From an uncultured Bacteroidia bacterium (GTDB taxonomy: Bacteria; Bacteroidota; Bacteroidia; Bacteroidales; UBA932), in assembly GCA_902792815.1 (NCBI GenBank), contig CADBAY010000002.1, positions 62,001 through 126,000 of the forward strand: DNA of 64,000 bases. Direction: 5' to 3'. Position numbers and translations under genes: made by a program. Below, piece by piece: positions 29,887 to 39,114 of the stretch. Under the pieces are notes generated by a model. The model worked only from the letters and a program-made list of their open reading frames with translations, did not search any database and was not told the origin of the DNA. Position 1 is the first letter of the stretch; every line of letters begins with the position of its first letter.

Positions 29887-30990
29887 TTATGGTTTGATTT
29901 CTTCAATCATTGAACGTGCTGCCTTAAGCGAGGCTCCTCCGCCCCCCAGCATCTCGCGCAAACGGGAGTAATCTTCCTGCATGGCTGAGCGCCGCCCTTG
30001 GTCTTCTAGCAAATATCGGACCTCGGCGGCAAGGGCCGGGGCATTGAACCCGTTTTGAATCAATTCCTTAAATATCGGCTTGTCGAGACAAAGGTTGGCA
30101 AGGGAGATATATTTGACATGCTCCAGTACCTGAAGGACGTATTTGCCCACGAACCAGGTCAAGCTGCTGGCGCTCCAGCACACCACCTGGGGAGTGCCTA
30201 TCAGTGCTGCTTCCAGCGACGCTGTGCCGGAATTGACAACGGCGGCGCGGGCATATTTAATAATGTCGTAAGTGCGTTGGAACAGCACTTTTACATTGCT
30301 GCGCGAGCCGATGAAAGGAGCATAATCTTGCTCTGTCATTGACGGGGCTCCCGCTATCAGCACATTCATGCCGAGCTCGTCGGCAGCTTCCATGCATACC
30401 GGCATCATACGGGATATCTCCCCTTTCCTGGAACCGGGAAGGACGGCTATGTAAGGCTCTTCAGAGGGGCAGGACCAGTTATGGGAATCAATCTCTTCAA
30501 CTAGCGGATTGCCTACATACTCGAACGGGATGCCTTTCCCGGTGAAATATGGAACCTCGAAGGGGAAAATAAGGTAGAGCTTATCCACATAAGCCTTCAG
30601 TTTGGCGTTCCGGCCTTCACGAGAAGCCCAGGTCTTGGGAGCTATGTAATAGAAAACCTTGAATCCTTCGTCGTGGCAGAATTGTGCGATTTTCAAATTG
30701 AAGCCCGGATAATCGATGAGTATTACTGCGTCGGGCTTCCATCGGACAATGTCCTGTTTGCACTTCTTCAGGTTGCCAAGCAGGTCAGGAGCTTTGTGCA
30801 GGACATCCGTAATGCCCATCACTGCGCAATCACGATAGTGGACCACGGGAGAGGCAAGGCTTGCAGAAGCCATCATATCCCCTCCCCAGAAACGGAATTC
30901 GGCGCAAGGGTCCACAGTTTTAAGGCCCTTGATCAAATTCCCTCCGTGGAGGTCTCCCGAGGCTTCCCCCGCTATCAGATAATATCGCAT
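29887..30990 (-). CDS. lpxB: Lipid-A-disaccharide synthase
   Basis: GT19 glycosyltransferase that joins UDP-2,3-diacylglucosamine and lipid X to form the lipid A disaccharide. Family features in order: YLIAGEASGDLHGGNLIKGL (3-22), FWGGDMMAS, VILIDYPGFNLK, FYYIAPKTWASREGR, LIFPFEVPYF, YVGNPLVEE, VLPGSRKGEISRM, NSGTASLEAALIGTPQVVCW and KYISLANL. Length, 367 residues, is normal. It starts inside the surE gene (16-base overlap), the usual surE-lpxB arrangement in Bacteroidetes. Confidence 0.96.
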   Translation of the reverse strand: MRYYLIAGEASGDLHGGNLIKGLKTVDPCAEFRFWGGDMMASASLASPVVHYRDCAVMGITDVLHKAPDLLGNLKKCKQDIVRWKPDAVILIDYPGFNLKIAQFCHDEGFKVFYYIAPKTWASREGRNAKLKAYVDKLYLIFPFEVPYFTGKGIPFEYVGNPLVEEIDSHNWSCPSEEPYIAVLPGSRKGEISRMMPVCMEAADELGMNVLIAGAPSMTEQDYAPFIGSRSNVKVLFQRTYDIIKYARAAVVNSGTASLEAALIGTPQVVCWSASSLTWFVGKYVLQVLEHVKYISLANLCLDKPIFKELIQNGFNAPALAAEVRYLLEDQGRRSAMQEDYSRLREMLGGGGASLKAARSMIEEIKP

Positions 30991-31802
30991 AGACGCTTGA
31001 GCTCGTCGAAATCGGTGTTATATATGTTCTGTGGAGTGACGGTAATGTATCCTTGGGACATAAGTATGTGGTCAGCGTCCGGTGCATTGTCGCTTTCGCT
31101 CACAAATTCACCGGCCATGACGTACAGTTCCTCGTCGGGAAGCTTGGTGTCGGCATATGCCCTGGCGGCAAATGACTGCTGATGCCCGCGAGAAGCGAGA
31201 AACTCAGAATTGTAACGCAGATACTCCTTCTCCCAGTGTGCGTACCCTACCCTTGAAGGGCGGACGCCTTTGATCTGGTCCTTAGGCAGATACGGGAAAT
31301 TGATGTTATAAAAAGAGCCTTTGCGGGTGTTGAAAGCCGGAAGGAGCTTCTTTAAAAGGCCCGGGAGCAGGGCTTCCACGGCCGAAAAATCGGCGTCTTC
31401 GTCGAAAGTGTCGAGACTGACACCGATGGCGGGTATTCCGTTGAGCGCGCCTTCCATGGCGGCACCAATTGTTCCTGAATAAAGGGTAGCCGTGGCGGCG
31501 TTGTTCCCGTGGTTGATGCCGGTCACGACCAGGTCGGGCTTGGCGGGCCAGAAAATGTTGTCTATTCCGAACTTTATGCAGCTGGCAGGGGTTCCGTCAA
31601 GGTACCACCAGTCCTCTCCGGGCAAATCGTACAAGTGCTTTACGGCTATTGGCTTAAAGCCCATCGAAACGGCCATGGACATGCCGCTCTGGGCCGATTT
31701 GGGTGCTACAATAGTCAACTCGCCGAACTGCCGGAGAGCCTCTACCAGACTCCGTATGCCGCGTGCCTGGTAACCATCATCGTTCGAGACAAGAATTCGC
31801 AT
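30975..31802 (-). CDS. surE: 5'/3'-nucleotidase SurE
   Basis: Metal-dependent nucleoside monophosphate phosphatase. The N-terminus ILVSNDDGYQARGI supplies metal ligands N7-D8-D9. VAPKSAQSGMSMAVS has the conserved SxxS region, and DLVVTGINHGNNAATATLYSGTIGAAMEG the metal-binding Asn and substrate loop. Length, 275 residues, is normal. The promoter box TATATTTG on the minus strand (31820 to 31813) lies only 10 bases from the ATG, so the mRNA leader would be very short. It overlaps lpxB by 16 bases. Confidence 0.95.
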   Translation of the reverse strand: MRILVSNDDGYQARGIRSLVEALRQFGELTIVAPKSAQSGMSMAVSMGFKPIAVKHLYDLPGEDWWYLDGTPASCIKFGIDNIFWPAKPDLVVTGINHGNNAATATLYSGTIGAAMEGALNGIPAIGVSLDTFDEDADFSAVEALLPGLLKKLLPAFNTRKGSFYNINFPYLPKDQIKGVRPSRVGYAHWEKEYLRYNSEFLASRGHQQSFAARAYADTKLPDEELYVMAGEFVSESDNAPDADHILMSQGYITVTPQNIYNTDFDELKRLCDII

Positions 31803-31812
31803 CTTTTTTTTG

Positions 31813-32898
<1,086 letters not shown>

Positions 32899-32920
32899 TT
32901 TGCTGCCGAACCGATAATTG

Positions 32921-32957
32921 CAGCGGGCGGGAATCGCAAGATCCCCGCCCGCTTTGT
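32921..32957 (+). terminator. Terminator after gapA
   Basis: GC-rich arms AGCGGGCGGG (32922-32931) and CCCGCCCGCT (32944-32953) enclose a short loop and are followed by TTTGT on the plus strand. It sits between gapA and the convergent TlpA-like gene. Confidence 0.8.
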
Positions 32958-32973
32958 GTCATGCCATATCTGA

Positions 32974-33489
32974 TCAAAGGGCGTTGGCTATTTTCGAAGC
33001 AACAACGGTACCGAATTCCACTTTCCCTTTAGCATCAATTAGATAGAGGGACGGGATCCACTTAACATGATAGTCTCTTCCAACGGCTGAATCTTTTTTG
33101 CCCGAGGGATCGAAAAGCTGGATTCCCGGGAGTGCGTTATCGGCAACATAAGCTTTAAACTTTTCAAATTCACGGTCGAACGACACCGACACAAAAGCCA
33201 CTTCAGAAGGATCTGCAGCCTCGTACATCGCTTTAAGTTCAGGCACTTCCGCCCTGCAATCCGGACACCAAGATGCCCAGAACACAAGTACTACGCGACG
33301 GCCCTTGAGTGACTTAAGCGAAAATGGCTTCCCGTCAATATCATTGAGCCTGATCTGTGGAGCCTTGTCTCCTTTTTTGAGCAATTGGGTTGCATATTGC
33401 TGGTCCGGGTCATCAGATGCCGGAGTCTGAGCGGCCAGTCCCGAGCATAGCAGAAGGGCCGCCAAAGCTATTATCAGATGCGTTTTCAT
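32974..33489 (-). CDS. TlpA-like thioredoxin-fold protein, exported
   Basis: Periplasmic thiol-disulfide protein of the TlpA/ResA type. The ATG at 33489 gives a signal peptide (1-20, ending SGLAAQ); the longer frame to 33516 runs into the promoter. The redox motif is WCPDC (C75, C78) in VFWASWCPDCRAEVP, preceded by APQIRLNDIDGKPFSLKSLK, typical of the AhpC/TSA-Redoxin start. WIPSLYLIDAKG carries the cis-Pro region. Length, 171 residues, is normal. It probably reduces or oxidises envelope proteins; partner unknown. A -7 box TATTTTTG lies at 33513-33506 on the minus strand. Confidence 0.9.
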   Translation of the reverse strand: MKTHLIIALAALLLCSGLAAQTPASDDPDQQYATQLLKKGDKAPQIRLNDIDGKPFSLKSLKGRRVVLVFWASWCPDCRAEVPELKAMYEAADPSEVAFVSVSFDREFEKFKAYVADNALPGIQLFDPSGKKDSAVGRDYHVKWIPSLYLIDAKGKVEFGTVVASKIANAL

Positions 33490-33505
33490 ATACTTAACTC
33501 TGAAG

Positions 33506-33534
33506 CAAAAATACAAAATAAATCATTACCTTTG
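33506..33534. promoter_or_regulatory. Divergent promoters for TlpA-like gene and the DUF362-SpsF-NeuB operon
   Basis: The minus-strand box TATTTTTG lies at 33513-33506, and the plus-strand box TACCTTTG at 33527-33534. The plus-strand box ends 5 bases before the ATG at 33540. Confidence 0.55.
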
Positions 33535-33539
33535 TAAAT

Positions 33540-34646
33540 ATGAACATCAGGCCTATGAATTTAGTTTGGATAGCCGTGGCATGCATAGCTGTTGCTGCCG
33601 CAATCATTTACGCCCGGAGGGGCAAAGATAAAACTCCCGTTCCGGGAAAGGATGGTGACAAATACGTTCCTTATGAGCAGCGGACGGGCGCTGAGTCCGT
33701 GGTTTACTTCACCCGCGACCTCTCCCCCGAAGGCCTTATCAAGGCGTATGAAAAAGTAAACGGCAACATCACCGGAAAGGTTGGTGTAAAGCTGCATACA
33801 GGCGAGCAGAACGGCCCCAATATCATCCCCAGCTCATGGGTTAAGGCACTTTTCGAGAAAGACCTGCCCGATGCCACCATCATCGAGACGAATACCTATT
33901 ACGAGGGTGACCGTTCCACCACCGCGCTTCACCGTAAGACCATTGAAGTTAACGGCTGGACGTTCTGTCCCGTTGACATCATGGACGAAGAGGGCAATGA
34001 ATGCCTGCCCGTTAAAGGCGGTAAATGGTTCAAGCAGATGTCGGTTGGCTCCCACCTCCTGAATTATGACTCCATGGTGGCGCTCACCCACTTCAAGGGC
34101 CACACCCAGGGAGGTTTCGGCGGAAGCAACAAAAACATAGGCATCGGCTGCGCCGACGGGCATCTGGGCAAAGCATGGATACACACTACGCCGGGGCAGC
34201 CAAACCAGTGGGATATCGCCCAGGAAGAATTCATGGAGAGGATGACCGAATCGACCAAGGCCACCATCGACCATTTCGGCGAGCACGTCAGCTATGTTAA
34301 CGTAATGCGCAATATGTCTGTCTCCTGCGACTGTGAGGGTCTGGCCGCCGAGCCCGTCGTTACTCCCAACGTGGGCATCCTTTCTTCTACCGACATCCTC
34401 GCCATCGACCAGGCCTGCATCGACATAGTGTACGCTATGAAAGAGGAAGAGCACCACGCCCTTGTCGAGCGTATCGAAAGCCGCCACGGACTGCGCCAGC
34501 TCAGCTACATGAAGGAGCTTGGCATGGGCAACGACAGGTACGTCCTTATCGATCTTGACAACGGTGGAGCGCGCATTAGTGCCGCCGATGCTGCCAAGGG
34601 GCTCAAACCGTTCGTCCTTCCGGAAGAAACACCGGCCGAGCAATGA
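33540..34646 (+). CDS. DUF362 domain protein
   Basis: Protein of the DUF362 family, whose members are often linked to iron-sulfur redox functions but lack a proven activity. A hydrophobic N-terminus (LVWIAVACIAVAAAIIYA) acts as a signal or membrane anchor. The domain spans about 45-330 with GKVGVKLHTGEQNGPNIIP, MVALTHFKGHTQGGFGGSNK, NIGIGCADGHLGKAWIHT and SVSCDCEGLA. There is no appended ferredoxin domain. The start could instead be the ATG at 33555, which begins the hydrophobic stretch; if 33540 is right the mRNA would be almost leaderless. It is first in an operon and overlaps spsF by 4 bases, so it may serve the sugar pathway. Confidence 0.82.
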   Translation: MNIRPMNLVWIAVACIAVAAAIIYARRGKDKTPVPGKDGDKYVPYEQRTGAESVVYFTRDLSPEGLIKAYEKVNGNITGKVGVKLHTGEQNGPNIIPSSWVKALFEKDLPDATIIETNTYYEGDRSTTALHRKTIEVNGWTFCPVDIMDEEGNECLPVKGGKWFKQMSVGSHLLNYDSMVALTHFKGHTQGGFGGSNKNIGIGCADGHLGKAWIHTTPGQPNQWDIAQEEFMERMTESTKATIDHFGEHVSYVNVMRNMSVSCDCEGLAAEPVVTPNVGILSSTDILAIDQACIDIVYAMKEEEHHALVERIESRHGLRQLSYMKELGMGNDRYVLIDLDNGGARISAADAAKGLKPFVLPEETPAEQ

Positions 34647-35410
34647 AAGTACTGGCAATAACCCAGGCGAGGTACGGATCGACCCGCTTACCCGCCAAAA
34701 TACTCAAAGAAGCAGGAGGTATGCCCCTGCTGGAGATCCATCTTCGCAGGATACTTCAGTCGAAATTGATAAGTGAACTGAAAGTGGCCACCACGCCTGA
34801 AGAGGGCGCGGTTTATATTACGGCTATTGCGGATAAACTCGGCGTGGGATATCACAAAGGTTCGGTTGACGATGTTCTTGACCGCTTCTATCAAACCGCC
34901 CTGCCCCAGAAGCCCGACTATGTGGTGCGCCTGACTTCGGACTGCCCCCTCATCGATCCGGAGATCATCGACCTGGTAATCAAGACCTGCATCGAAGGCG
35001 GATACGATTACGTATCCAACACGCTCATACCGACTTATCCCGACGGAATGGATACCGAGGTCTTTAAATTCTCGGCTCTGCAGAGGGCTTGGGAGGAAGC
35101 ACGGCTCCAGAGCGAGCATGAGCATGTGACTCCATACATCAAAAAGAATTCGAGCGTTATGGGAGGCAGCCTGTTCAGTTCTTTCAATGTCCGGGCTGCC
35201 GTCGACCGCTCGGAGCTTCGCATGACCATCGACGAACCGCGCGACTTCGAACTCATCAAGACACTTATAGAAAACGTTGGAATAGATAAGCATTGCTCTG
35301 ATTACATTGCATATTTGGATGCCAATCCCGATGTCAGGGACATCAATTCATCCATTATGCGCAATGAGGGTTATGCCAAGTCTCTGGCCAACGATAAACT
35401 TATCAAATAA
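34643..35410 (+). CDS. spsF: SpsF-like cytidylyltransferase/nucleotide-sugar synthetase
   Basis: Nucleotidyltransferase of the SpsF/CMP-NeuAc synthetase-like family, which activates sugars, often acidic ones, with CTP. The nucleotide-binding start AITQARYGSTRLPAKIL (5-21), metal/substrate motif VRLTSDCPLID (about 94-104), EHEHVTPYI and DEPRDFELIK are visible. Length, 255 residues, is normal. The start overlaps the DUF362 stop by 4 bases and the stop shares a base with the aminotransferase start (TAATG). With the NeuB-like synthase downstream, the likely product is a CMP-linked ulosonic acid (inference). Confidence 0.88.
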   Translation: MKVLAITQARYGSTRLPAKILKEAGGMPLLEIHLRRILQSKLISELKVATTPEEGAVYITAIADKLGVGYHKGSVDDVLDRFYQTALPQKPDYVVRLTSDCPLIDPEIIDLVIKTCIEGGYDYVSNTLIPTYPDGMDTEVFKFSALQRAWEEARLQSEHEHVTPYIKKNSSVMGGSLFSSFNVRAAVDRSELRMTIDEPRDFELIKTLIENVGIDKHCSDYIAYLDANPDVRDINSSIMRNEGYAKSLANDKLIK

Positions 35411-36717
35411 TGGGAAAAGGACAAGAATTATACAAGAAGGCAAAGAAGATGATTCCTGGCGGCACAATGCTCCTCTCAAAGAGGCCCGAGCAGCTGCTGC
35501 CCGAGAACTGGCCTTCATATTTTAGCAAATCGAAAGGCTGCAGGGTCTGGGACCTTGACGGCAAAGAGTATATAGACTGCTCGATGATGGGTATCGGCAC
35601 CAACACCCTCGGCTATGCCAATCCTGCCGTTGACGAGGCAGTGATGCGTGTAGTGCGCGACGGCAATATGACCACGCTGAACTGCCCCGAGGAAGTGTAT
35701 CTAGCAGAAAAGCTTTTGCAGATGAATCCGTGGGCGGGCGGCGTGCGTTACACCCGCGGAGGCGGTGAGGCCAACTCGGTTTGCGTCCGTATCGCCAGGG
35801 CCTTTACCGGCAAAGATAAAGTTGCGATTTGCGGTTATCATGGCTGGCACGACTGGTATGTGTCGGTGAACCTCGGCCAGAGCGATGCCCTGGCGGGGCA
35901 CCTGCTTCCCGGCATACCCACCGGAGGCGTTCCGCGCGGTCTCAGGGGATCGGCCATCCCCTTCCATTACAACAATTTCGAGGAGCTGCTCGAGATTGTA
36001 GATACCAATCCCGATCTGGGCATCATCAAGATGGAAGTTTGCCGCAATTTCGGCCCTCAGGACAATTTCCTTCAGAAAGTGCGCAAGCTTGCTACCGACC
36101 GGGGCCTGGTGCTCATTTTCGATGAGTGCACCAGCGGTTTCCGCGAGGCTTTCGGCGGCCTCTTCCTGAAATATGGCGTTGAACCCGATATGGCCGTATT
36201 CAGTAAGACCATAGGCAACGGTTATGCTTTGAGTGCGGTAGTTGGCCGCGGCGACATAATGGACGCCGCGCAGGGCTCCTGGATCAGCAGTACCTTCTGG
36301 ACCGAGCGTATCGGGCCGACTGCGGCGCTGGCCACTCTTGCAGAGATGGAGAGAATACGCTCCTGGGAGACCATTACCCGCCTTGGACTTGAGAACAAGC
36401 GCCGTTGGCAGGCCCTTGCCGACAAGTATGGCCTGGAGATAGAACAATGGGGCATTCCGGCTCTGGCCGGCTATTCTTTCAAGAGCCCCAACCATCTTGC
36501 CTACAAGACTTATATTACGCAGCAGATGCTCGAAAAAGGTTTTCTTGCCGGCAACAGCATGTACACCTGCATAGCCCATACGCCAGATATAATCGACCGG
36601 TATTTCGAAGAACTCGACAAGGTATTTGCAGATATCCGAGATTTCGAGGACGGCCGGGATATTTCCAAGGCCCTCAAAGGTCCCGTATGCCAGTCGGGCT
36701 TTAAACGTCTAAACTAA
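35410..36717 (+). CDS. Class III aminotransferase (glutamate-1-semialdehyde aminomutase-like)
   Basis: PLP-dependent class III aminotransferase similar to GSA 2,1-aminomutase in fold. PLP residues are K266 in VFSKTIGNGYALSAVVGR and D238 in LIFDECTSGFREAFGG. RYTRGGGEANSVCVRIARA forms the phosphate-binding region, and GYHGWHDWY is characteristic. It sits between SpsF and NeuB-like genes rather than with heme genes, so a sugar or keto-acid substrate is likelier than glutamate semialdehyde. Length, 435 residues, is normal. The substrate cannot be told from sequence. Confidence 0.88.
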   Translation: MGKGQELYKKAKKMIPGGTMLLSKRPEQLLPENWPSYFSKSKGCRVWDLDGKEYIDCSMMGIGTNTLGYANPAVDEAVMRVVRDGNMTTLNCPEEVYLAEKLLQMNPWAGGVRYTRGGGEANSVCVRIARAFTGKDKVAICGYHGWHDWYVSVNLGQSDALAGHLLPGIPTGGVPRGLRGSAIPFHYNNFEELLEIVDTNPDLGIIKMEVCRNFGPQDNFLQKVRKLATDRGLVLIFDECTSGFREAFGGLFLKYGVEPDMAVFSKTIGNGYALSAVVGRGDIMDAAQGSWISSTFWTERIGPTAALATLAEMERIRSWETITRLGLENKRRWQALADKYGLEIEQWGIPALAGYSFKSPNHLAYKTYITQQMLEKGFLAGNSMYTCIAHTPDIIDRYFEELDKVFADIRDFEDGRDISKALKGPVCQSGFKRLN

Positions 36718-36725
36718 TTACCGAT

Positions 36726-37787
36726 ATGCTTAAGTTCAACAAAAACATCAAGATAGGCGACCGGATGATAGGTCCGGACTACCCTACATATTTTATCGCG
36801 GAGATCGGCGGCAATTTTGACGGCAGCCTCGATAAGGCCAAGCGTCTGATAGATGCGGCCAAGGAAGCCGGTGCCGATTGTGCCAAATTCCAGACATTCA
36901 AGGCCGAGAGCATAGTTTCCGAAGGAGGCTTTTCCAAGATGACACTCCACGGAGTGCATGGATCTTGGGGAAGGACCGTCAGCGAAGTGTTCAAAGATGT
37001 GGAATTCCCCCTTGAATGGCACCAGGAAATTGCCGATTATTGTAAGCAGGTCGGCATTGACTTCTCTACGTCTCCGTACTTCAAGGAAGCAATTGACGCT
37101 TGCGTAGATCTCAAGGTCCCTTTCATCAAGATCGGTTCAGGCGAAATAACCTGGCTGGAGATGCTGGAATACACGGCCTCAAAAGGTATTCCGGTAATGC
37201 TCGCCACCGGAGACGCCACCATGTCGGAGATCGACGAGGCGGTCCGCGCCATCGAGAAGACCGGCAACAAAGACCTTGTCCTTATGCAGTGCATAACCAA
37301 CTATCCGTCCAAGATAGATAGCGCCAATGTTAATGTCCTCAAGACATACCAGTCTGCGTTTGACTGCCTTACAGGCTATTCCGACCACTCCCCCGGTCAC
37401 GTCGTGGCCCTGGCTTCGGTAGTCCTCGGAGGGCGTGTTATCGAGAAGCACTTTACGCTCAATAAGCACGACAAGGGCCCCGACCACCCGCACTCGATGG
37501 AGCCCGCCGAATTCCGTTTCATGGTGGATTCTATACGCGAGGTGGAGCGTGCTATGGGCAGCACCCGCAAGGAAGTGGTAAAGGAGGAAAGCGAAACCGT
37601 ATTCGTACAGCGCCGCTGCCTGTATGCCAAGCGCGACCTCAAGAAGGGAGATGTTCTCCGTGAAGAGGACATCGACGTTCTGCGCCCGGCGCTTGGTATC
37701 CCGCCCAAATTCAAGCAGACCATAATAGGCAAGGCCGTCAATAAAGACATTCCCGCCAGAGATCCTATTTTCTGGGAAGATTTGTAA
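36726..37787 (+). CDS. N-acetylneuraminate synthase family protein (NeuB/SpsE-like, with SAF domain)
   Basis: PEP-condensing synthase that makes sialic, legionaminic, pseudaminic or related ulosonic acids from an aldose. The TIM barrel (about 22-270) has FIAEIGGNFDGS, CAKFQTFKAES, DFSTSPYF, FIKIGSGE, MLATGDATMSEI, GYSDHSPGH and IEKHFTL, and the C-terminal SAF (antifreeze-like) domain (about 290-350) has RRCLYAKRDLKKGDVL and KDIPARDPIFW. Length, 353 residues, is normal. The aldose partner cannot be assigned, and no NeuC-type epimerase is nearby. It lies 8 bases after the aminotransferase and overlaps the YdcF gene by 1 base. Confidence 0.92.
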   Translation: MLKFNKNIKIGDRMIGPDYPTYFIAEIGGNFDGSLDKAKRLIDAAKEAGADCAKFQTFKAESIVSEGGFSKMTLHGVHGSWGRTVSEVFKDVEFPLEWHQEIADYCKQVGIDFSTSPYFKEAIDACVDLKVPFIKIGSGEITWLEMLEYTASKGIPVMLATGDATMSEIDEAVRAIEKTGNKDLVLMQCITNYPSKIDSANVNVLKTYQSAFDCLTGYSDHSPGHVVALASVVLGGRVIEKHFTLNKHDKGPDHPHSMEPAEFRFMVDSIREVERAMGSTRKEVVKEESETVFVQRRCLYAKRDLKKGDVLREEDIDVLRPALGIPPKFKQTIIGKAVNKDIPARDPIFWEDL

Positions 37788-38380
37788 TGATAACAGACAG
37801 AGAAAAAATACTGGCAATTGTCGACAACGACTGCCTGATGCATTCCGACGCCGCAATACTCCTTGAAGGCGACGGTTTCTTCCGTTTCCAGAAGGCTGTA
37901 GATCTCTACAAAACGGGGCAGGTCGACCGTATCGTCTTCAGCGGCAATATTATCGACAAAGACTACGGCAGTTTCCCCTACGAAGAGGTTGCCCCGTTTA
38001 TCCTTAACCAAGGAGTTCCGGAGAAAGACCTCATCCACGAAGCCAAGTCGCAGCATACCCGCGAACAGGCTGTCGAGGTGGTGAAGATGGCACTGGATAA
38101 TGGTTGGAAAAAGCTGGCTCTGGTTGCATCGCACGAGCATCAGTACAGGGCTTACCTGACTTTTCTCCGTGTCGTTCTGGACACTCAAAGCGGCATACTG
38201 CTGTTCAACGCACCTGTGCGTAACCTGAACTGGTTCGTGGACAGTGGCTGGGGCATGCGCTTCGAGCGCCTGGGCGCCGAGATTGAACGTATAGAAAAGT
38301 ATTCAGCCCTCGGCCATCTTGCAAGCGCCGATGAGGTGATAGAGTACCAAAAATGGAAAGAATCATTCCTCAAGCGATGA
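37787..38380 (+). CDS. YdcF/ElyC-family (DUF218) protein
   Basis: Short DUF218-like protein of 197 residues. Recognisable elements are DAAILLEGDGFFRFQKAVDLYKTGQVDRIVFSGN (about 21-54), a CxxE-type position replaced here by KSQHTREQAVEV, and KLALVASHEHQYRAYLTFL, which fits the nucleotide-like fold. No membrane segment is present, so it is cytoplasmic, unlike ElyC/SanA. Biochemical function of the family is unclear. It starts in a TAATG overlap with the NeuB-like gene, suggesting a part in the same pathway, perhaps sugar-phosphate or nucleotide handling (inference). Confidence 0.75.
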   Translation: MITDREKILAIVDNDCLMHSDAAILLEGDGFFRFQKAVDLYKTGQVDRIVFSGNIIDKDYGSFPYEEVAPFILNQGVPEKDLIHEAKSQHTREQAVEVVKMALDNGWKKLALVASHEHQYRAYLTFLRVVLDTQSGILLFNAPVRNLNWFVDSGWGMRFERLGAEIERIEKYSALGHLASADEVIEYQKWKESFLKR

Positions 38381-39000
38381 ATACCGAGCAACTGCAGGCC
38401 CTGTTCGGAGAGAGATTCTTAGGCCGGGAGCAAATCAACAAGATGCTTGAGCGGATGGGCATGGAGCCCCTCGGCGAGGCGGATGTGCCCCCTGTGAACT
38501 TTTCCGAACAGATACTTAAAGAGAATGCATCCACCCATCTGCTGATCCTTGGATATGCGGGGAAAGAGGGCGCGCCCCTGAATATCCTGCGTTTCCGTGA
38601 GTGTTTCGGCACCGACCCGGAAAAGAGTGAGCCTTGCTTGTACAATCAGGACTGGTATCTCCATGAAGATTTTGTGCTCCGCACTCTTGAGCCGCGCTGG
38701 TATCTGGTCAGGAAAGACGTGTTCGAGCAAAGCAGGGCCGTGCAGCCTGATGCCCTGCTGAAGAAGGATATAGTCTTCCCTTCGGCAATCCTTTGTGTCT
38801 ATACTTTCTTTGCCTGGTACTTTGCTTGCGGGCAGTATCTTTGGTATCACGACTTCGTATGGTGCTCCGACCTTGACCACAACTCCGACAGGATTTATGT
38901 GGGCAAATATCACGATATTGACGGAGTGAATAAAAACGGTTTCAGCATACACCGCCATCTTGCCCTGCGTCCCTGTTACGGAAGCATTTCGGCTCTGTAG
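38377..39000 (+). CDS. Unrecognised protein at the end of the SpsF-NeuB operon
   Basis: I do not recognise this 207-residue protein. The ATG at 38377 overlaps the previous stop in ATGA; an in-frame ATG 8 codons earlier is less likely. The N-terminal part (about 1-60) is helical and acidic. HLLILGYAGKEGAPLNILRFREC follows, then an aromatic-rich middle with DWYLHEDFVLRTLEPRWYLV, a hydrophobic LCVYTFFAWYFACGQYLWYH stretch, and a C-terminal YVGKYHDIDGVNKNGFSIHR with conserved-looking Asp, Asn and Gly. No signal peptide or clear membrane segment. Its place suggests an enzyme or accessory factor for the sugar made upstream. A terminator follows. Confidence 0.7.
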   Translation: MNTEQLQALFGERFLGREQINKMLERMGMEPLGEADVPPVNFSEQILKENASTHLLILGYAGKEGAPLNILRFRECFGTDPEKSEPCLYNQDWYLHEDFVLRTLEPRWYLVRKDVFEQSRAVQPDALLKKDIVFPSAILCVYTFFAWYFACGQYLWYHDFVWCSDLDHNSDRIYVGKYHDIDGVNKNGFSIHRHLALRPCYGSISAL

Positions 39001-39024
39001 GCCTGAGGCGCAGACAAATAAAAG

Positions 39025-39074
39025 AATCAGCAAAGTCTTAAAGAATCGTAAAAAAGACGTTGCTGATTTTTTTG
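39025..39074 (+). terminator. Terminator after the SpsF-NeuB operon
   Basis: Long hairpin with outer arms AATCAGCAA (39025-39033) and TTGCTGATT (39060-39068) and inner arms GTCTT and AAGAC, followed by a run of T on the plus strand. Confidence 0.85.
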
Positions 39075-39114
39075 ATTTGTAGGAAATAAGCCTCCCCCGC
39101 CGCACCTTTGCGGC

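Noticed and set aside
35410..36717. hemL (glutamate-1-semialdehyde aminomutase) for heme synthesis
   Set aside because: Fold and motifs fit, but the neighbours are sugar-activation genes, so a heme assignment is not supported.
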